Positions 50,730-59,183 of a stretch of 64,000 nt of DNA are shown here, piece after piece. Each line of letters begins with the position of its first letter. Positions within the stretch are counted from its first letter, which is position 1. The notes under the pieces were generated by a model. That model saw nothing but the letters and a program-made list of their open reading frames with translations. It was not told the origin of the DNA and did not search any database. The translations under genes and the position numbers were made by a program. The stretch covers positions 124,001 to 188,000 of the forward strand of contig JAIXOU010000100.1 in NCBI GenBank assembly GCA_027486585.1. The letters are read 5' to 3'. This DNA comes from Verrucomicrobiaceae bacterium. GTDB taxonomy: Bacteria; Verrucomicrobiota; Verrucomicrobiia; Verrucomicrobiales; Verrucomicrobiaceae.

Positions 50730-51120
50730 GGCTAGGAGGGGGTAAGTCTGGCGGGCTATTTTCTGTTATGGCAGTTTATCAGAATGTGGATCATCTCAGG
50801 CTGCTCAAATTTTACAAGAAATAAAGAGATCCAGATCAAACTTCAAATCAGGTAATCTGCGTCGTGTGAGCAAGCTTTTAATGAATCCATGGGCCTTGCG
50901 GATCCTTTAAACAGATATCGGAGCAGGAGGTGTGTGTGTGGCGCAATCCATGAATTGCCTAGCTACTGTGGGCTTTCGCGGCATCTCATGACCTCTTTTC
51001 GGAATAGGTCATGCTCGACTCGGTTTCCATTTTCCGAGAATAAGAATCCTTTCATCAGATTAAATTTCCTCTTTGCAGAGGGCTAAAGTCCGCTATTCTG
51101 CGCGCCCCCTTTCAACTCTG
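50730..51120. other. Divergent intergenic region upstream of hisG
   Basis: This 391-base, comparatively AT-rich region lies between the FG-GAP gene and hisG and must hold both promoters. I see no supported gene. Two hairpins (50987-51013 and 51019-51038) lie about 100 bases before the hisG start. No run of histidine codons was seen nearby, so a classical his attenuator is not supported. Confidence 0.5.
50987..51038 (+). promoter_or_regulatory. Tandem hairpins upstream of hisG
   Basis: A perfect 8-base inverted repeat (CATGACCT / AGGTCATG, 11-base loop) is followed 5 bases later by a 5-base stem (CTCGG / CCGAG, 10-base loop). Both lie 80-135 bases before the hisG ATG. The first could equally be an operator. 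Their role is inferred from position only. Confidence 0.3.
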
Positions 51121-52005
51121 ATGCCCGATCCTAAAAACATTCTCCGACTTGGTCTGCCTAGTGGCAGTCTCCAGGAGCCGACGCTGGAACTCTTCAAGCG
51201 TGCGGGTTTTCATATCGTGGTTCCTTCCCGCTCCTATCGGCCTACAGTCGATGATGCTGACCTGGAACTGCGTCTGCTGCGCGCTCAGGAGATCGGTCGT
51301 TACGTGGACCATGGCTTTCTCGATTGCGGGATCACTGGCCGTGACTGGATCGCTGAAAACAATGCCGATGTCGAAGTGCTGACGGACATGCGTTATTCGA
51401 AAGCCACCTCCATGCCGACCCGCTGGGTGCTTGTGGTGCCGAATGATTCTCCGATTCATTCAGTCAAAGATTTAGAAGGCAAGCGCATCGCCACTGAGGC
51501 GGTGGACATGACGAAGGCTTACCTTGCCAGAAATGGTGTTCAAGCTGAAGTGGAATTTAGCTGGGGCGCTACCGAAGTGAAGGTGCCTGAGCTGGTCGAT
51601 GCCATCGTGGACATTACCGAGACTGGTAGCTCGCTGCGCGCAAACAAGCTGCGCATCGTGGATACGATCATGGAGAGTTATCCGCAGTTTGTCTCCAGCA
51701 AGTCGGCTTTTCAGGATCCCTGGAAGCGGCAGAAAATGGAGACGCTGGTTCTTTTACTCAAAGGCGCATTGGAGGCTCGTGACAAGGTCGGCCTCAAAAT
51801 GAATGTGCCTGCGAAAGCCTTGCAGGAAGTCGTCGCCACTCTTCCGAGTGAGCGCTCACCCACTGTCTCCCAGCTTGCTTCGCAGGACTGGGTAGCCGTC
51901 GAGACGGTCATTGCGGAATCCGTCGTGCGGGAGATTATCCCGCGGCTAAAATCTCTCGGTGCCGAAGGCATCGTGGAGTACCCGCTGAACAAAGTCATTC
52001 CTTAA
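51121..52005 (+). CDS. hisG: ATP phosphoribosyltransferase (long form)
   Basis: A 294-residue enzyme catalysing the first step of histidine synthesis, ATP plus PRPP to phosphoribosyl-ATP. The periplasmic-binding-protein-like catalytic domains contain [47 protein letters not shown] and [18 protein letters not shown]. The C-terminal part from about residue 220 ([18 protein letters not shown]) is the regulatory PII-like domain of the long HisG form, which feeds back on histidine and needs no HisZ. The ATG before [12 protein letters not shown] was chosen over an upstream in-frame start. No other his genes are adjacent. The small ribosomal protein gene follows after 34 bases. Confidence 0.95.
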   Translation: MPDPKNILRLGLPSGSLQEPTLELFKRAGFHIVVPSRSYRPTVDDADLELRLLRAQEIGRYVDHGFLDCGITGRDWIAENNADVEVLTDMRYSKATSMPTRWVLVVPNDSPIHSVKDLEGKRIATEAVDMTKAYLARNGVQAEVEFSWGATEVKVPELVDAIVDITETGSSLRANKLRIVDTIMESYPQFVSSKSAFQDPWKRQKMETLVLLLKGALEARDKVGLKMNVPAKALQEVVATLPSERSPTVSQLASQDWVAVETVIAESVVREIIPRLKSLGAEGIVEYPLNKVIP

Positions 52006-52039
52006 CCGGAAGAAAAAAGAAAACAAGAGAACAACCACT

Positions 52040-52144
52040 ATGGGATCACTTAAAAAGCGCAGAAAGACGAAGATCAATAAGCACAAGCGTAAGAAGCGCA
52101 TGCGCGCCAACCGTCATAAGAAGCGTTTGCGCTATAAATCATAG
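52040..52144 (+). CDS. AURKAIP1/COX24-domain ribosomal protein (bS22-like), 34 residues
   Basis: A 34-codon gene starting MGSLKKRRKTKINKHKRKK and ending KKRLRYKS. More than half of the residues are Lys or Arg. The MGS-x-KKRRK-x-x opening and the following KHKRKKRMRANRHKKR match the AURKAIP1/COX24 domain, the family of the small mycobacterial ribosomal protein bS22 (mitochondrial relatives are mS38/COX24). Such proteins bind rRNA in the small subunit near the decoding region. The gene lies 34 bases after hisG and 17 before the TPR gene. Its size makes it easy to miss, but the ATG, composition and stop are clear. Confidence 0.85.
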   Translation: MGSLKKRRKTKINKHKRKKRMRANRHKKRLRYKS

Positions 52145-52161
52145 TCGTTAATCTCGACCGT

Positions 52162-54063
52162 ATGATTCGTCTCCGTTCAGCGAAGAGAAAACCTCGACTC
52201 GCTAATGGAGCCTCATGCTCCGAAATGTGGTGCAGCCTCCTAGGTTGCACCCTTTTCTTTTTTTCTGCGTCCCTGACTCAGGGGCAATCACAGAACCCGG
52301 TGAAGCTGCCGGCGGCAAAGCCTAGTGCGACGGGCACCTCCTTTAAACTTCAGGCGTCAGGTTCGACTGTCAGTCAGAGCACTGATCGACAAGGCGTTCG
52401 TGCCGACCTGTCTTTGCCTAAAATCAACACGAAGCTGCCTGCCGACCTTCAGATCCAGGCAGGTGCAGAAAAACTGGCTGAAGCCTTGGCGCATTACTCC
52501 ACGGCACTGCAACTGGAGAAGTCTGGGCAGATGCGGGAGGCGCTGGCGCATTTCCTGGCAGTTTTACAGTTAGACCCGGCCAACCCTGAACTAGCGGCAC
52601 ACACAGCAGAATTGGTTTACCATTATCAAGGCCGGAAGGAAGCGGTGGCTTTGCTGAATCAGGCCGTCACTTTACGCCCAGATCAGCCTGCGCCCTACCT
52701 TAATTTGGTCAGGTTTCTCACGACCTACACGGCAGAGGATGCTTTTGAAGTTGATCGTGCTAAACAGGTGCTGGAGGATGCACTGAAACGGTTCCCGACC
52801 CGTTCGGAAGTCTATGCGTTTGCCAGCCTGAGTTATCTGAGCAGAAACATGCGGGCGGATGCTGTCGCCGTGATGGATCAGGCACTCAAGCAGACTGTCG
52901 CAAGTGCTGCATTTTGGATGGAGGTCGGGCGGGCTGCACAGCAGGTCTGGCCACTGGCGCAGACTGAAAATCAGGCCGAGCACCTGCGCCGAGTGAATGT
53001 CTTTTTTGATAAGGCGCTAGCGCTATCTCCAATAGGAAAAAAGGGGGAGAGCACTCGCTTGGAGGTGGCTCAATACTACCTGCTCAGCAATCAACTGGAT
53101 CGCGCTAGAGTCCTTTGTGAGCAGTTGAGTACACAGACCGGTAACTTGCAGGCGCGGAAGTTGCTCTATCGCCTTTATGAAGCCGCTGAAGAAAAAGATA
53201 AGTCCCTGAATGTGCTGGAAAAGATCGTCGCTGAAGTCCCAAGTGACGTGGAGCAGAGGCGGTTGCTGGTGAATGCTTACATGCTCCGCGAAACGCCAGC
53301 GAAAGCGGTGCCTCACCTTGAAGCCGCGATTCAGCTAGCGGGTGGAGAGGCTGGTGATTATCAAGAATTAGGAGACCTACTGCTGAAGTCCCAGCTTTAT
53401 GACAAACTGATTCAACTCAGCGAGCGCAGTGTGAAGTTGTATCCTGAGGTGCCTATTTTTCACGTTCAAGCCGCTTTGGCTCACCGCGCCTTATTGCATT
53501 GGGAAAAAGCGATTCAGAGTTTCGAGCGGGCTCATGTCATGGTCGAGAATAGTCAGTCTGAGCTGGTCAATCACCGTTTTTACTTTCAATACGGTCTGAC
53601 TTTAGAGCGTGCAGGGCGTGCCGATGATGCTGGGAAAATGTTTGAAAAAGCCATCACGCTCACGCCGAAAGAAGAGATTGAGGATGCAGCTAATACGATG
53701 AATTATCTCGGCTTTATGTGGCTGGATCAGGAGAAATACCTAGACAAGGCTGGCGAGCTGATCCGTAAAGCCAATGAACTCCAGCCTGACAATGCTGCCT
53801 ATATTGATAGCCTCGGCTGGTGGCATTTCAAAAAAGGCGATTACCCCAATGCACTCAAAGAGCTTCAGCGTGCTCTTGGTCTGATCAAAGAACTGGAATC
53901 GGAAGATGCAGAGATCATCGAGCACATCGCTCAAACGTATTTAAAGATGAATGAACTGGAAAAGGCGCGTGAGTCCTTTGAGAAAGCCCTCGCTTTGCTG
54001 CCAACAGAGCCAAAGCTTTTGATGCGGCTCAAAGAGGGGCTGAGGCAGACGGCAAGACCTTAG
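52162..54063 (+). CDS. Secreted TPR-repeat protein
   Basis: A 633-residue protein. A basic start and hydrophobic stretch (LLGCTLFFFSASLTQG) indicate export; an internal ATG at 52225 would give an equally good signal peptide. About residues 90-630 consist of tetratricopeptide repeats, for example GQMREALAHFLAVLQLDPAN, GRKEAVALLNQAVTLRPDQP, GRADDAGKMFEKAITLTPKE and GDYPNALKELQRALGLIKEL. TPR proteins of this kind act as scaffolds in the periplasm or at the outer membrane. No catalytic domain is present. The stop overlaps the convergent dus gene by four bases. Confidence 0.85.
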   Translation: MIRLRSAKRKPRLANGASCSEMWCSLLGCTLFFFSASLTQGQSQNPVKLPAAKPSATGTSFKLQASGSTVSQSTDRQGVRADLSLPKINTKLPADLQIQAGAEKLAEALAHYSTALQLEKSGQMREALAHFLAVLQLDPANPELAAHTAELVYHYQGRKEAVALLNQAVTLRPDQPAPYLNLVRFLTTYTAEDAFEVDRAKQVLEDALKRFPTRSEVYAFASLSYLSRNMRADAVAVMDQALKQTVASAAFWMEVGRAAQQVWPLAQTENQAEHLRRVNVFFDKALALSPIGKKGESTRLEVAQYYLLSNQLDRARVLCEQLSTQTGNLQARKLLYRLYEAAEEKDKSLNVLEKIVAEVPSDVEQRRLLVNAYMLRETPAKAVPHLEAAIQLAGGEAGDYQELGDLLLKSQLYDKLIQLSERSVKLYPEVPIFHVQAALAHRALLHWEKAIQSFERAHVMVENSQSELVNHRFYFQYGLTLERAGRADDAGKMFEKAITLTPKEEIEDAANTMNYLGFMWLDQEKYLDKAGELIRKANELQPDNAAYIDSLGWWHFKKGDYPNALKELQRALGLIKELESEDAEIIEHIAQTYLKMNELEKARESFEKALALLPTEPKLLMRLKEGLRQTARP

Positions 54064-55103
54064 TCGTCCGCGATTTCGCTCAGGCTTGCTTCCTCGTGGT
54101 CACCATTCTCCTGCCGGGCCATGTGGGATTCCCGATGCACATAGTAATCGGCTAAAATATCGTCCAGCTCCATGAGGCTACCGATGTGGGTGAAGCGACC
54201 ACGCAGGTATTTCCCAGCGGGGATGCTGCGGGTGTAACTCATCAAGCGTGAACGCATGGAGCGGATCACTTCAAACTCGCCCCCACGCGTGCTGCGCGGG
54301 ATGGCCATTTCACAATGACGGCGCATCAGGGCGAAGCGCTGTTCGATGGTCGCTGGCTCGGCGTGCTTGCCGGTCTTGAGGTAGTGTTTGGCTTCTTGAA
54401 AGACCCATGGATTGGCCATGGCGGCTCGTCCGATCATGACACCACGGACATTGGTCTGAGCGCGCCGCACTTCGACATCGGCACCGCTGCAAATGTCACC
54501 ATTGCCAATGACAGGGATTTTGACCGCATCAGCCACCTGGGCGATGACGTCCCAGTCAGCCAGTCCACTGTAGCCCTGGGCACGCGTGCGACCATGCACG
54601 GTGATGGCCTGAATACCTGTGTCTTCGAGGAGTTTGGCCACAGTGACCGCATTGATCGTTTGGGCATCCCAGCCGATGCGCATTTTGGCGGTCACGGGAA
54701 TCGGCACAGATTTCACCACATCCCGTGCCACGCTGGTCAGTAGTGGGCAGTCTTTCAGCAGCGAAGAACCGCCATTTTTGGAGACCACTTTATTCACGGG
54801 ACAACCGAAATTGATGTCGATGAAGTCAGGCTGCTTCCAATCAATGATTTTCCGTGCGGCCTCGCCCATGCGAATGCCGTCCGCACCAAAAAGCTGCACG
54901 CCGAGCGGGCGCTGGGCGTCATCAAAGTCGGTGTAGTGGCGTGTGCGGTCATCGCGCTGCATGATGCCCTCGGCTGAGACAAACTCAGTGACGACGACAT
55001 CCGCTCCGAGTTCCTTGCACAGGGAACGAAAGACCATGTCCGTCACACCCGCCATCGGGGCGAGGTAGATGGGGAAGGCGTCGTTTTGAAACCAAGGCAG
55101 CAT
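54060..55103 (-). CDS. dusB: tRNA-dihydrouridine synthase
   Basis: A 347-residue FMN enzyme that reduces uridine to dihydrouridine in tRNA D-loops. The TIM barrel opens with IYLAPMAGVTDMVFRSLCKE and contains the catalytic cysteine in INFGCPVNKVVSKNGGSSLL, the substrate/FMN-binding ITVHGRTRAQGYSG and PVIGNGDICSG, followed by a helical C-terminal domain. The sequence is closest in pattern to DusB; the exact subtype is an inference. The frame extends 36 codons upstream, but the ATG before LPWFQNDAFPIYLAPM is the family-like start. It is divergent from the SMP-30 gene. Confidence 0.92.
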   Translation of the reverse strand: MLPWFQNDAFPIYLAPMAGVTDMVFRSLCKELGADVVVTEFVSAEGIMQRDDRTRHYTDFDDAQRPLGVQLFGADGIRMGEAARKIIDWKQPDFIDINFGCPVNKVVSKNGGSSLLKDCPLLTSVARDVVKSVPIPVTAKMRIGWDAQTINAVTVAKLLEDTGIQAITVHGRTRAQGYSGLADWDVIAQVADAVKIPVIGNGDICSGADVEVRRAQTNVRGVMIGRAAMANPWVFQEAKHYLKTGKHAEPATIEQRFALMRRHCEMAIPRSTRGGEFEVIRSMRSRLMSYTRSIPAGKYLRGRFTHIGSLMELDDILADYYVHRESHMARQENGDHEEASLSEIADD

Positions 55104-55183
55104 GGCACATGCATAGCTGCACTTTACGGTCATGGCAAGGATGGCGCACTTGACCACGCCGCAGGCATCAGCGAAGAAAGAGT

Positions 55184-56035
55184 ATGATCCAAGTCGAAAC
55201 CGTTGGCACACAAATCTCTGTTTGGGGCGAAGGCCCTATCTGGCATCAAGATCGTCTGCTCTATGTGGACATCGAGTCTCACAAAATTCATGCCTTTGAT
55301 CCTGCTTCTGGCGCTGAGCAAACTTGGGATGTCGGCCAGCGTGTCGGCGTGGTCGTGCCACGAGCTTCGGGCGGGTTCGTCTGGGCAGGGGATACAGGCT
55401 TTCATTTTCTGGATGAAGCCACCGGTCTCAGCACCTTCATTGGTGATCCAGAACCGGAGCTTCCAGACAATCGCTTCAATGACGGCAAATGTGATCCTGC
55501 TGGCCGTTTCTGGGCAGGCAGCATTTGTTTGAAAAAGCGCCAGGAAGCAGCGCTCTATTGCCTGCATCAAGATCTCAGCATCGAAAAGAAATTCAGTCCC
55601 GTCACCAATTCCAATGGCATCGTCTGGTCTCGGGATGGTCGCACGATGTTCTACATCGACACGCCGAGTAAGAAAATCCGTGCCTTTGATTTTGATGTCA
55701 GCACCAGCGCTATTTCTAATGAACGCGTTGTTTGGGATACCTCAGAGGATGTCACCAGTCCAGATGGCATGACCATCGACAGTGAAGATCGGCTCTGGGT
55801 GGCCTTTTGCCACGGTGGAAAAGTGATCTGCTATGATCCTGCCACACGCAGCGTGCAGCAGCAGATCGACTTCCCTTGCATCGAGACCACCGCCTGCGCC
55901 TTTGGTGGGCCTGACCTCACTGATCTATATGTCACCACAGGTCTGAAACCGGGCCTCTACGAGCCTCACGCAGGTCGCCTGTTTGTCTGCCGACCAGGGG
56001 CGCAGGGTGTGCCTGCTTCCGCCTTTTTGGGGTGA
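55184..56035 (+). CDS. SMP-30/gluconolactonase/LRE family protein
   Basis: A 283-residue six-bladed propeller. The metal ligands of the family are all present: Glu16 (WGEGPIW), Asn144 (TNSNGIVWS) and Asp194 (SPDGMTID), with substrate-side Asn99 in DNRFNDGKCDPAGRFWAGS. Such enzymes hydrolyse sugar lactones (gluconolactone, arabinonolactone) or act as lactonases for other small esters. No signal peptide is visible, so it is probably cytoplasmic. The aldonate or sugar-acid pathway it serves is not encoded nearby. Confidence 0.9.
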   Translation: MIQVETVGTQISVWGEGPIWHQDRLLYVDIESHKIHAFDPASGAEQTWDVGQRVGVVVPRASGGFVWAGDTGFHFLDEATGLSTFIGDPEPELPDNRFNDGKCDPAGRFWAGSICLKKRQEAALYCLHQDLSIEKKFSPVTNSNGIVWSRDGRTMFYIDTPSKKIRAFDFDVSTSAISNERVVWDTSEDVTSPDGMTIDSEDRLWVAFCHGGKVICYDPATRSVQQQIDFPCIETTACAFGGPDLTDLYVTTGLKPGLYEPHAGRLFVCRPGAQGVPASAFLG

Positions 56036-56146
56036 TTGAATGAGTGACGGTTTGAGCTTCGCGGGTGAAATTCCGTCTCCAATCAGATGCGGGTGCCTGC
56101 ATTGTCTCTTGCTTTCCTCTGCGAACTGCTTAAACACCCCCGCTCT

Positions 56147-56713
56147 ATGGCATCCACCCCCGTCATCAACCTCCGTAAAGGCCACGCTGTCCGTCATAAC
56201 AACGAAGTGTGTGTCGTCTCCGCTTTCGAACTGAAAACGCCACCTCGTATGGCATCCTTTGTCCAGATGTCCGTGAAGGCTCTGAGCACAGGCAAAGTTT
56301 ACAACCTCCGCATGACTTCCAATGAGTCTCTGGAGTCTGTGAATCTCAATCGTGAGCCACATGAGTATAGCTACAAGGATGGCAGTGACTATCACTTCAT
56401 GCATCCTGAGACTTTTGAAGACGTGGTCCTCATGGCCGATCAAATCGGTGATGCTAAGAACTACCTCATCGAAGGTCAGAAATACACCGTTCAATTGGCT
56501 GATGACATTGTCGTCGGTATTGAACTGCCACCTTCCGTCGTCATGGCTGTCGCTGAAGCCCCAGAAGGCGTCAAAGGCGACTCTGCTAACAATGTTTACA
56601 AAGCCGCTGTGATGGAGACTGGACTCATCGTTCAGGTTCCTCTCTTCATCGGTCCTGGTGACAAAATCACCGTCAAGACCGAAGACAACAGCTATCTCGG
56701 CCGCTCGAACTAA
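56147..56713 (+). CDS. efp: Elongation factor P
   Basis: A 188-residue three-domain protein that enters the ribosome between P and E sites to rescue polyproline stalling. The KOW-like N domain opens MASTPVINLRKGHAVRHNNE and the two OB domains follow (NYLIEGQKYTVQL, GIELPPSVVMAVAEAPEGVK, ending GDKITVKTEDNSYLGRS). The functional loop that reads KPGKGQ in E. coli is KTPPRM here, placing Arg34 at the position of the modified Lys34. The loop contains two prolines. The upstream in-frame start was rejected because the family begins at this ATG. A strong terminator follows. Confidence 0.92.
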   Translation: MASTPVINLRKGHAVRHNNEVCVVSAFELKTPPRMASFVQMSVKALSTGKVYNLRMTSNESLESVNLNREPHEYSYKDGSDYHFMHPETFEDVVLMADQIGDAKNYLIEGQKYTVQLADDIVVGIELPPSVVMAVAEAPEGVKGDSANNVYKAAVMETGLIVQVPLFIGPGDKITVKTEDNSYLGRSN

Positions 56714-56733
56714 TCTTTCTTCAACCGACTTCC

Positions 56734-56767
56734 AACCCGTGCCCGCTTCGGTGTGCACGGGTTTTTT
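56734..56767 (+). terminator. Rho-independent terminator after efp
   Basis: A seven-base-pair GC-rich stem (CCCGTGC at 56736-56742, GCACGGG at 56755-56761) with a 12-base loop is followed directly by six T residues, about 20 bases after the efp stop codon. This is a textbook intrinsic terminator on the plus strand. Confidence 0.85.
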
Positions 56768-56917
56768 GCGGTTTGATCAAATTCTGCGCTACTTCCCAAT
56801 CGCTTAAACTTTAGATTTTTGTAGGCGATCATCGCCATGGTGGGGCACCAAGATAGCCTGCTCCAAGACAGAAGATCTTCATGATGGAAGGGAAGGGGAC
56901 TTGTTCAGTGCGAACGG

Positions 56918-57277
56918 TTATTGTTCAGCTGGAATGTCGGCTTTGCCATCGCCATCAAAGTCTAGCCGTGATTGCATTTTGGCTAAGGACTTGGGGCCGA
57001 TACCTGGGACACGTTTTTCAAAGTCGGCGCTGTCTTTAAAGGGGCGTAGTTTGAGGATCTTTGTCGCTGTCTCAGGACCGATTTCAGGCAGGGTGATCAG
57101 ATCTTTGGCAGAAGCTGTATTGGGATTGATCAGGCCTTCGCGATCACGCAGAAAAAGAATGACCACGGCAACCACCAGCACGATGCCGCCTGCTATCATG
57201 AGGAGCCTTTGAGTGCGTGCTTCTGATTCCGATCGGAGCTTGCGCTCCTGCATCATTTTATCAAAGGCTTCACTCAT
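56918..57277 (-). CDS. ComEA-like helix-hairpin-helix protein with membrane anchor
   Basis: A 119-residue protein. A charged N-terminus (residues 1-23) precedes one membrane helix (about 24-43, LLMIAGGIVLVVAVVILFL), then a helix-hairpin-helix pair: LINPNTASAKDLITLPEIGP and DFEKRVPGIGPKSLAKMQSR. The second half resembles the DNA-binding region of ComEA, the competence DNA receptor, but the protein is shorter, and it ends in DFDGDGKADIP, a calcium-loop-like sequence. It is the last gene of a minus-strand unit with DUF5069 and glycogen synthase genes. A role in DNA uptake is possible but not shown. Confidence 0.8.
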   Translation of the reverse strand: MSEAFDKMMQERKLRSESEARTQRLLMIAGGIVLVVAVVILFLRDREGLINPNTASAKDLITLPEIGPETATKILKLRPFKDSADFEKRVPGIGPKSLAKMQSRLDFDGDGKADIPAEQ

Positions 57278-57310
57278 GAGGCTGGAAGAGGCGGAAAGTT
57301 TGGGCTTCGT

Positions 57311-57838
57311 TTAAATTCTTGGCTTCTTGACGTAGGCCAGCACTTTTTGATCGTCGTCTCCGGCAGCCCAGACCACGCGCAGGAAGTCGGCGGGATGGAT
57401 GTCGTATTTGGCCAGAAAGGCGCGGTCACCACCACAGCCAAACATCATGTCAGGATGCATTTCCCCACGCAGTTTAGCACGGGCTTTGCCTAGAATGCGG
57501 GGCAGCCAGACGATGCCATCCAACTCGGCTGTTTTAGCGGGTAGCTCAGCAGGTGTTACGATTTTGAGGCTGGGCACTCCGTGCTGAATGGTCAGGAAGT
57601 AATCCCGACGAACGGCAGCAATGAGCAGAGCCGCAATGGCGGTTGGATCTTCACCACCGGAGCTGACATTGTCATCGACAAAGTCAAAGAACTCGCGCTC
57701 GCGGCAACCGATGGCTTTGAGGAAGTCCTGATCTTCGTCGCTGAACCAGGCTTCGAAGTCGTGATTGCCTTCGTCCATCTCATCGACACAGGCGTCAAAG
57801 AGTTCAACAAAATAGGAGTCCCAGGTGTAATTTGGCAT
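57311..57838 (-). CDS. DUF5069 domain-containing protein
   Basis: A 175-residue soluble protein without signal or membrane segments. The C-terminal half carries the DUF5069 pattern: LDGIVWLPRILGKARAKLRG, then FGCGGDRAFLAKYDIHPADF and LRVVWAAGDDDQKVLAYV. The family is frequent in Verrucomicrobia and related phyla and has no known function. The N-terminal part is acidic (YFVELFDACVDEMDEGNHDF). It starts 21 bases after the glycogen synthase gene on the same strand, so the two are likely co-transcribed. Confidence 0.75.
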   Translation of the reverse strand: MPNYTWDSYFVELFDACVDEMDEGNHDFEAWFSDEDQDFLKAIGCREREFFDFVDDNVSSGGEDPTAIAALLIAAVRRDYFLTIQHGVPSLKIVTPAELPAKTAELDGIVWLPRILGKARAKLRGEMHPDMMFGCGGDRAFLAKYDIHPADFLRVVWAAGDDDQKVLAYVKKPRI

Positions 57839-57859
57839 AAGCTTTAGAGGAGTGTGAGG

Positions 57860-59062
57860 TTATTTAACAAGGGTTTCATAGAGCGCCTTGGTGCGCTCTG
57901 CAATGCTGGTCCAGCTGAAACGCTCGACGGCACGTTTGCGGCCAGCTAGGCCCATCTGACGGCACTTTTCTGGATCAGCCATGAGACGGTTGATGCCTTC
58001 AGCCAGGTCCTTGGCAAAGCGCGCGGGATCAATGGCCTCAAAGGGGCTGACGGTTTGCTGATCGAGTGGCACAAGGATGCCGGTTTCTTCCGGTACGACG
58101 ACTTCCTTGATGCCTCCGACCGCACTTGCGACGACGGCAGTTTCACAGGCCATCGCTTCGAGATTGATGATGCCAAAAGGCTCATAAATGGACGGGCAGC
58201 AAAAGACGCTGGCATGGGAATACATGGCGATTTTTTCCTGCACTGGCAGCATGGACTGAATCCAGACAATGCCTTCGCGCTTGGCCTGAGTGGCAGCCAC
58301 GGCGGCTTCCATCTCCGCAAGAATTTCAGGCGTATCAGGTGCGCCAGCGCAGAGCACGATCTGGAAACCTAGGTCCATCTGCTCAATGGCGCGGACGAGG
58401 TGGATGATGCCCTTCTGGCGTGTGATACGCCCAACAAATAGAATAAAGGGGATATCAGGATTGACCCCATGCTTGCGCAGCACGTCAGGAGCCTCGATAC
58501 GATGGTATTCATCTGGGTCGATGCCGTTGTGGATGACATGAATCTTATGCGGATCGACGTGGAAGAGGCGGGAGATGTCCACCTTGGTTTCTTCAGAGAC
58601 TGCAATGACCGCATCAGCCATTTCGATGGCGGTCTTTTCCAGCCAGCAGGTGAAGTCATAGCCGCCACCCAGCTGCTCACGCTTCCAAGGGCGCAGTGGC
58701 TCCAGCGAATGCACGGTCAGCACCATGGGGATGCCGTAGTTGAGTTTGGCCAGGATACCGCCGAAATGGGCATACCAGGTATGCAGATGTACGACTTGGG
58801 CATCAATGTGCCGTGTATTGAAGTCAAGATTGCGCTGCAAGGCACCAAAAACCGATTTCAAATTGGCTGGGCTGGTCCAGGCAGAACTATCCAGACCTGC
58901 ACCATGCACGGGAATGCCACTTTGCTCACCTTCCTGGTCACCAAAGCAGCGGACTTCGACTTCCATGAGCTTGGCAAGCTCGCGTGTCAGGTATTCGACA
59001 TGCACACCGGCTCCGCCGTAAATGTAAGGCGGAAATTCGTTGGTAAGGAAGAGGGACTTCAT
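57860..59062 (-). CDS. GT4-type glycogen synthase / glycosyltransferase
   Basis: A 400-residue GT-B glycosyltransferase. The N-terminal acceptor domain starts MKSLFLTNEFPPYIYGGAGV and has HTWYAHFGGILAKLNYGIPM. The C-terminal nucleotide-sugar domain has PFILFVGRITRQKGI and the donor-binding EPFGIINLEAMACETAVVAS. The KxGG-like opening and overall pattern match the actinobacterial-type glycogen synthase, some members of which make maltose-1-phosphate from ADP-glucose. It is shorter than the GT5 glycogen synthase. The frame extends 54 codons upstream, but the ATG before KSLFLTNEFPP is the family start. It leads a unit with DUF5069 and HhH genes and is divergent from the MBL gene. Confidence 0.88.
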   Translation of the reverse strand: MKSLFLTNEFPPYIYGGAGVHVEYLTRELAKLMEVEVRCFGDQEGEQSGIPVHGAGLDSSAWTSPANLKSVFGALQRNLDFNTRHIDAQVVHLHTWYAHFGGILAKLNYGIPMVLTVHSLEPLRPWKREQLGGGYDFTCWLEKTAIEMADAVIAVSEETKVDISRLFHVDPHKIHVIHNGIDPDEYHRIEAPDVLRKHGVNPDIPFILFVGRITRQKGIIHLVRAIEQMDLGFQIVLCAGAPDTPEILAEMEAAVAATQAKREGIVWIQSMLPVQEKIAMYSHASVFCCPSIYEPFGIINLEAMACETAVVASAVGGIKEVVVPEETGILVPLDQQTVSPFEAIDPARFAKDLAEGINRLMADPEKCRQMGLAGRKRAVERFSWTSIAERTKALYETLVK

Positions 59063-59183
59063 GGGCAAGTTGGTTCTATGGTGATGCTGAGACCGTTGGC
59101 AAGCAAAAGACTTGAGACATGATTCCTCATGCGGAGTGATTTTCGTCCTTGATGCAACGGCTGGATGGTCTTGGATGCGGGTC

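Noticed and set aside
50889-51086. 65-codon frame upstream of hisG, a possible leader peptide
   Set aside because: It contains no run of histidines, overlaps the hairpins and has no convincing ribosome binding site.
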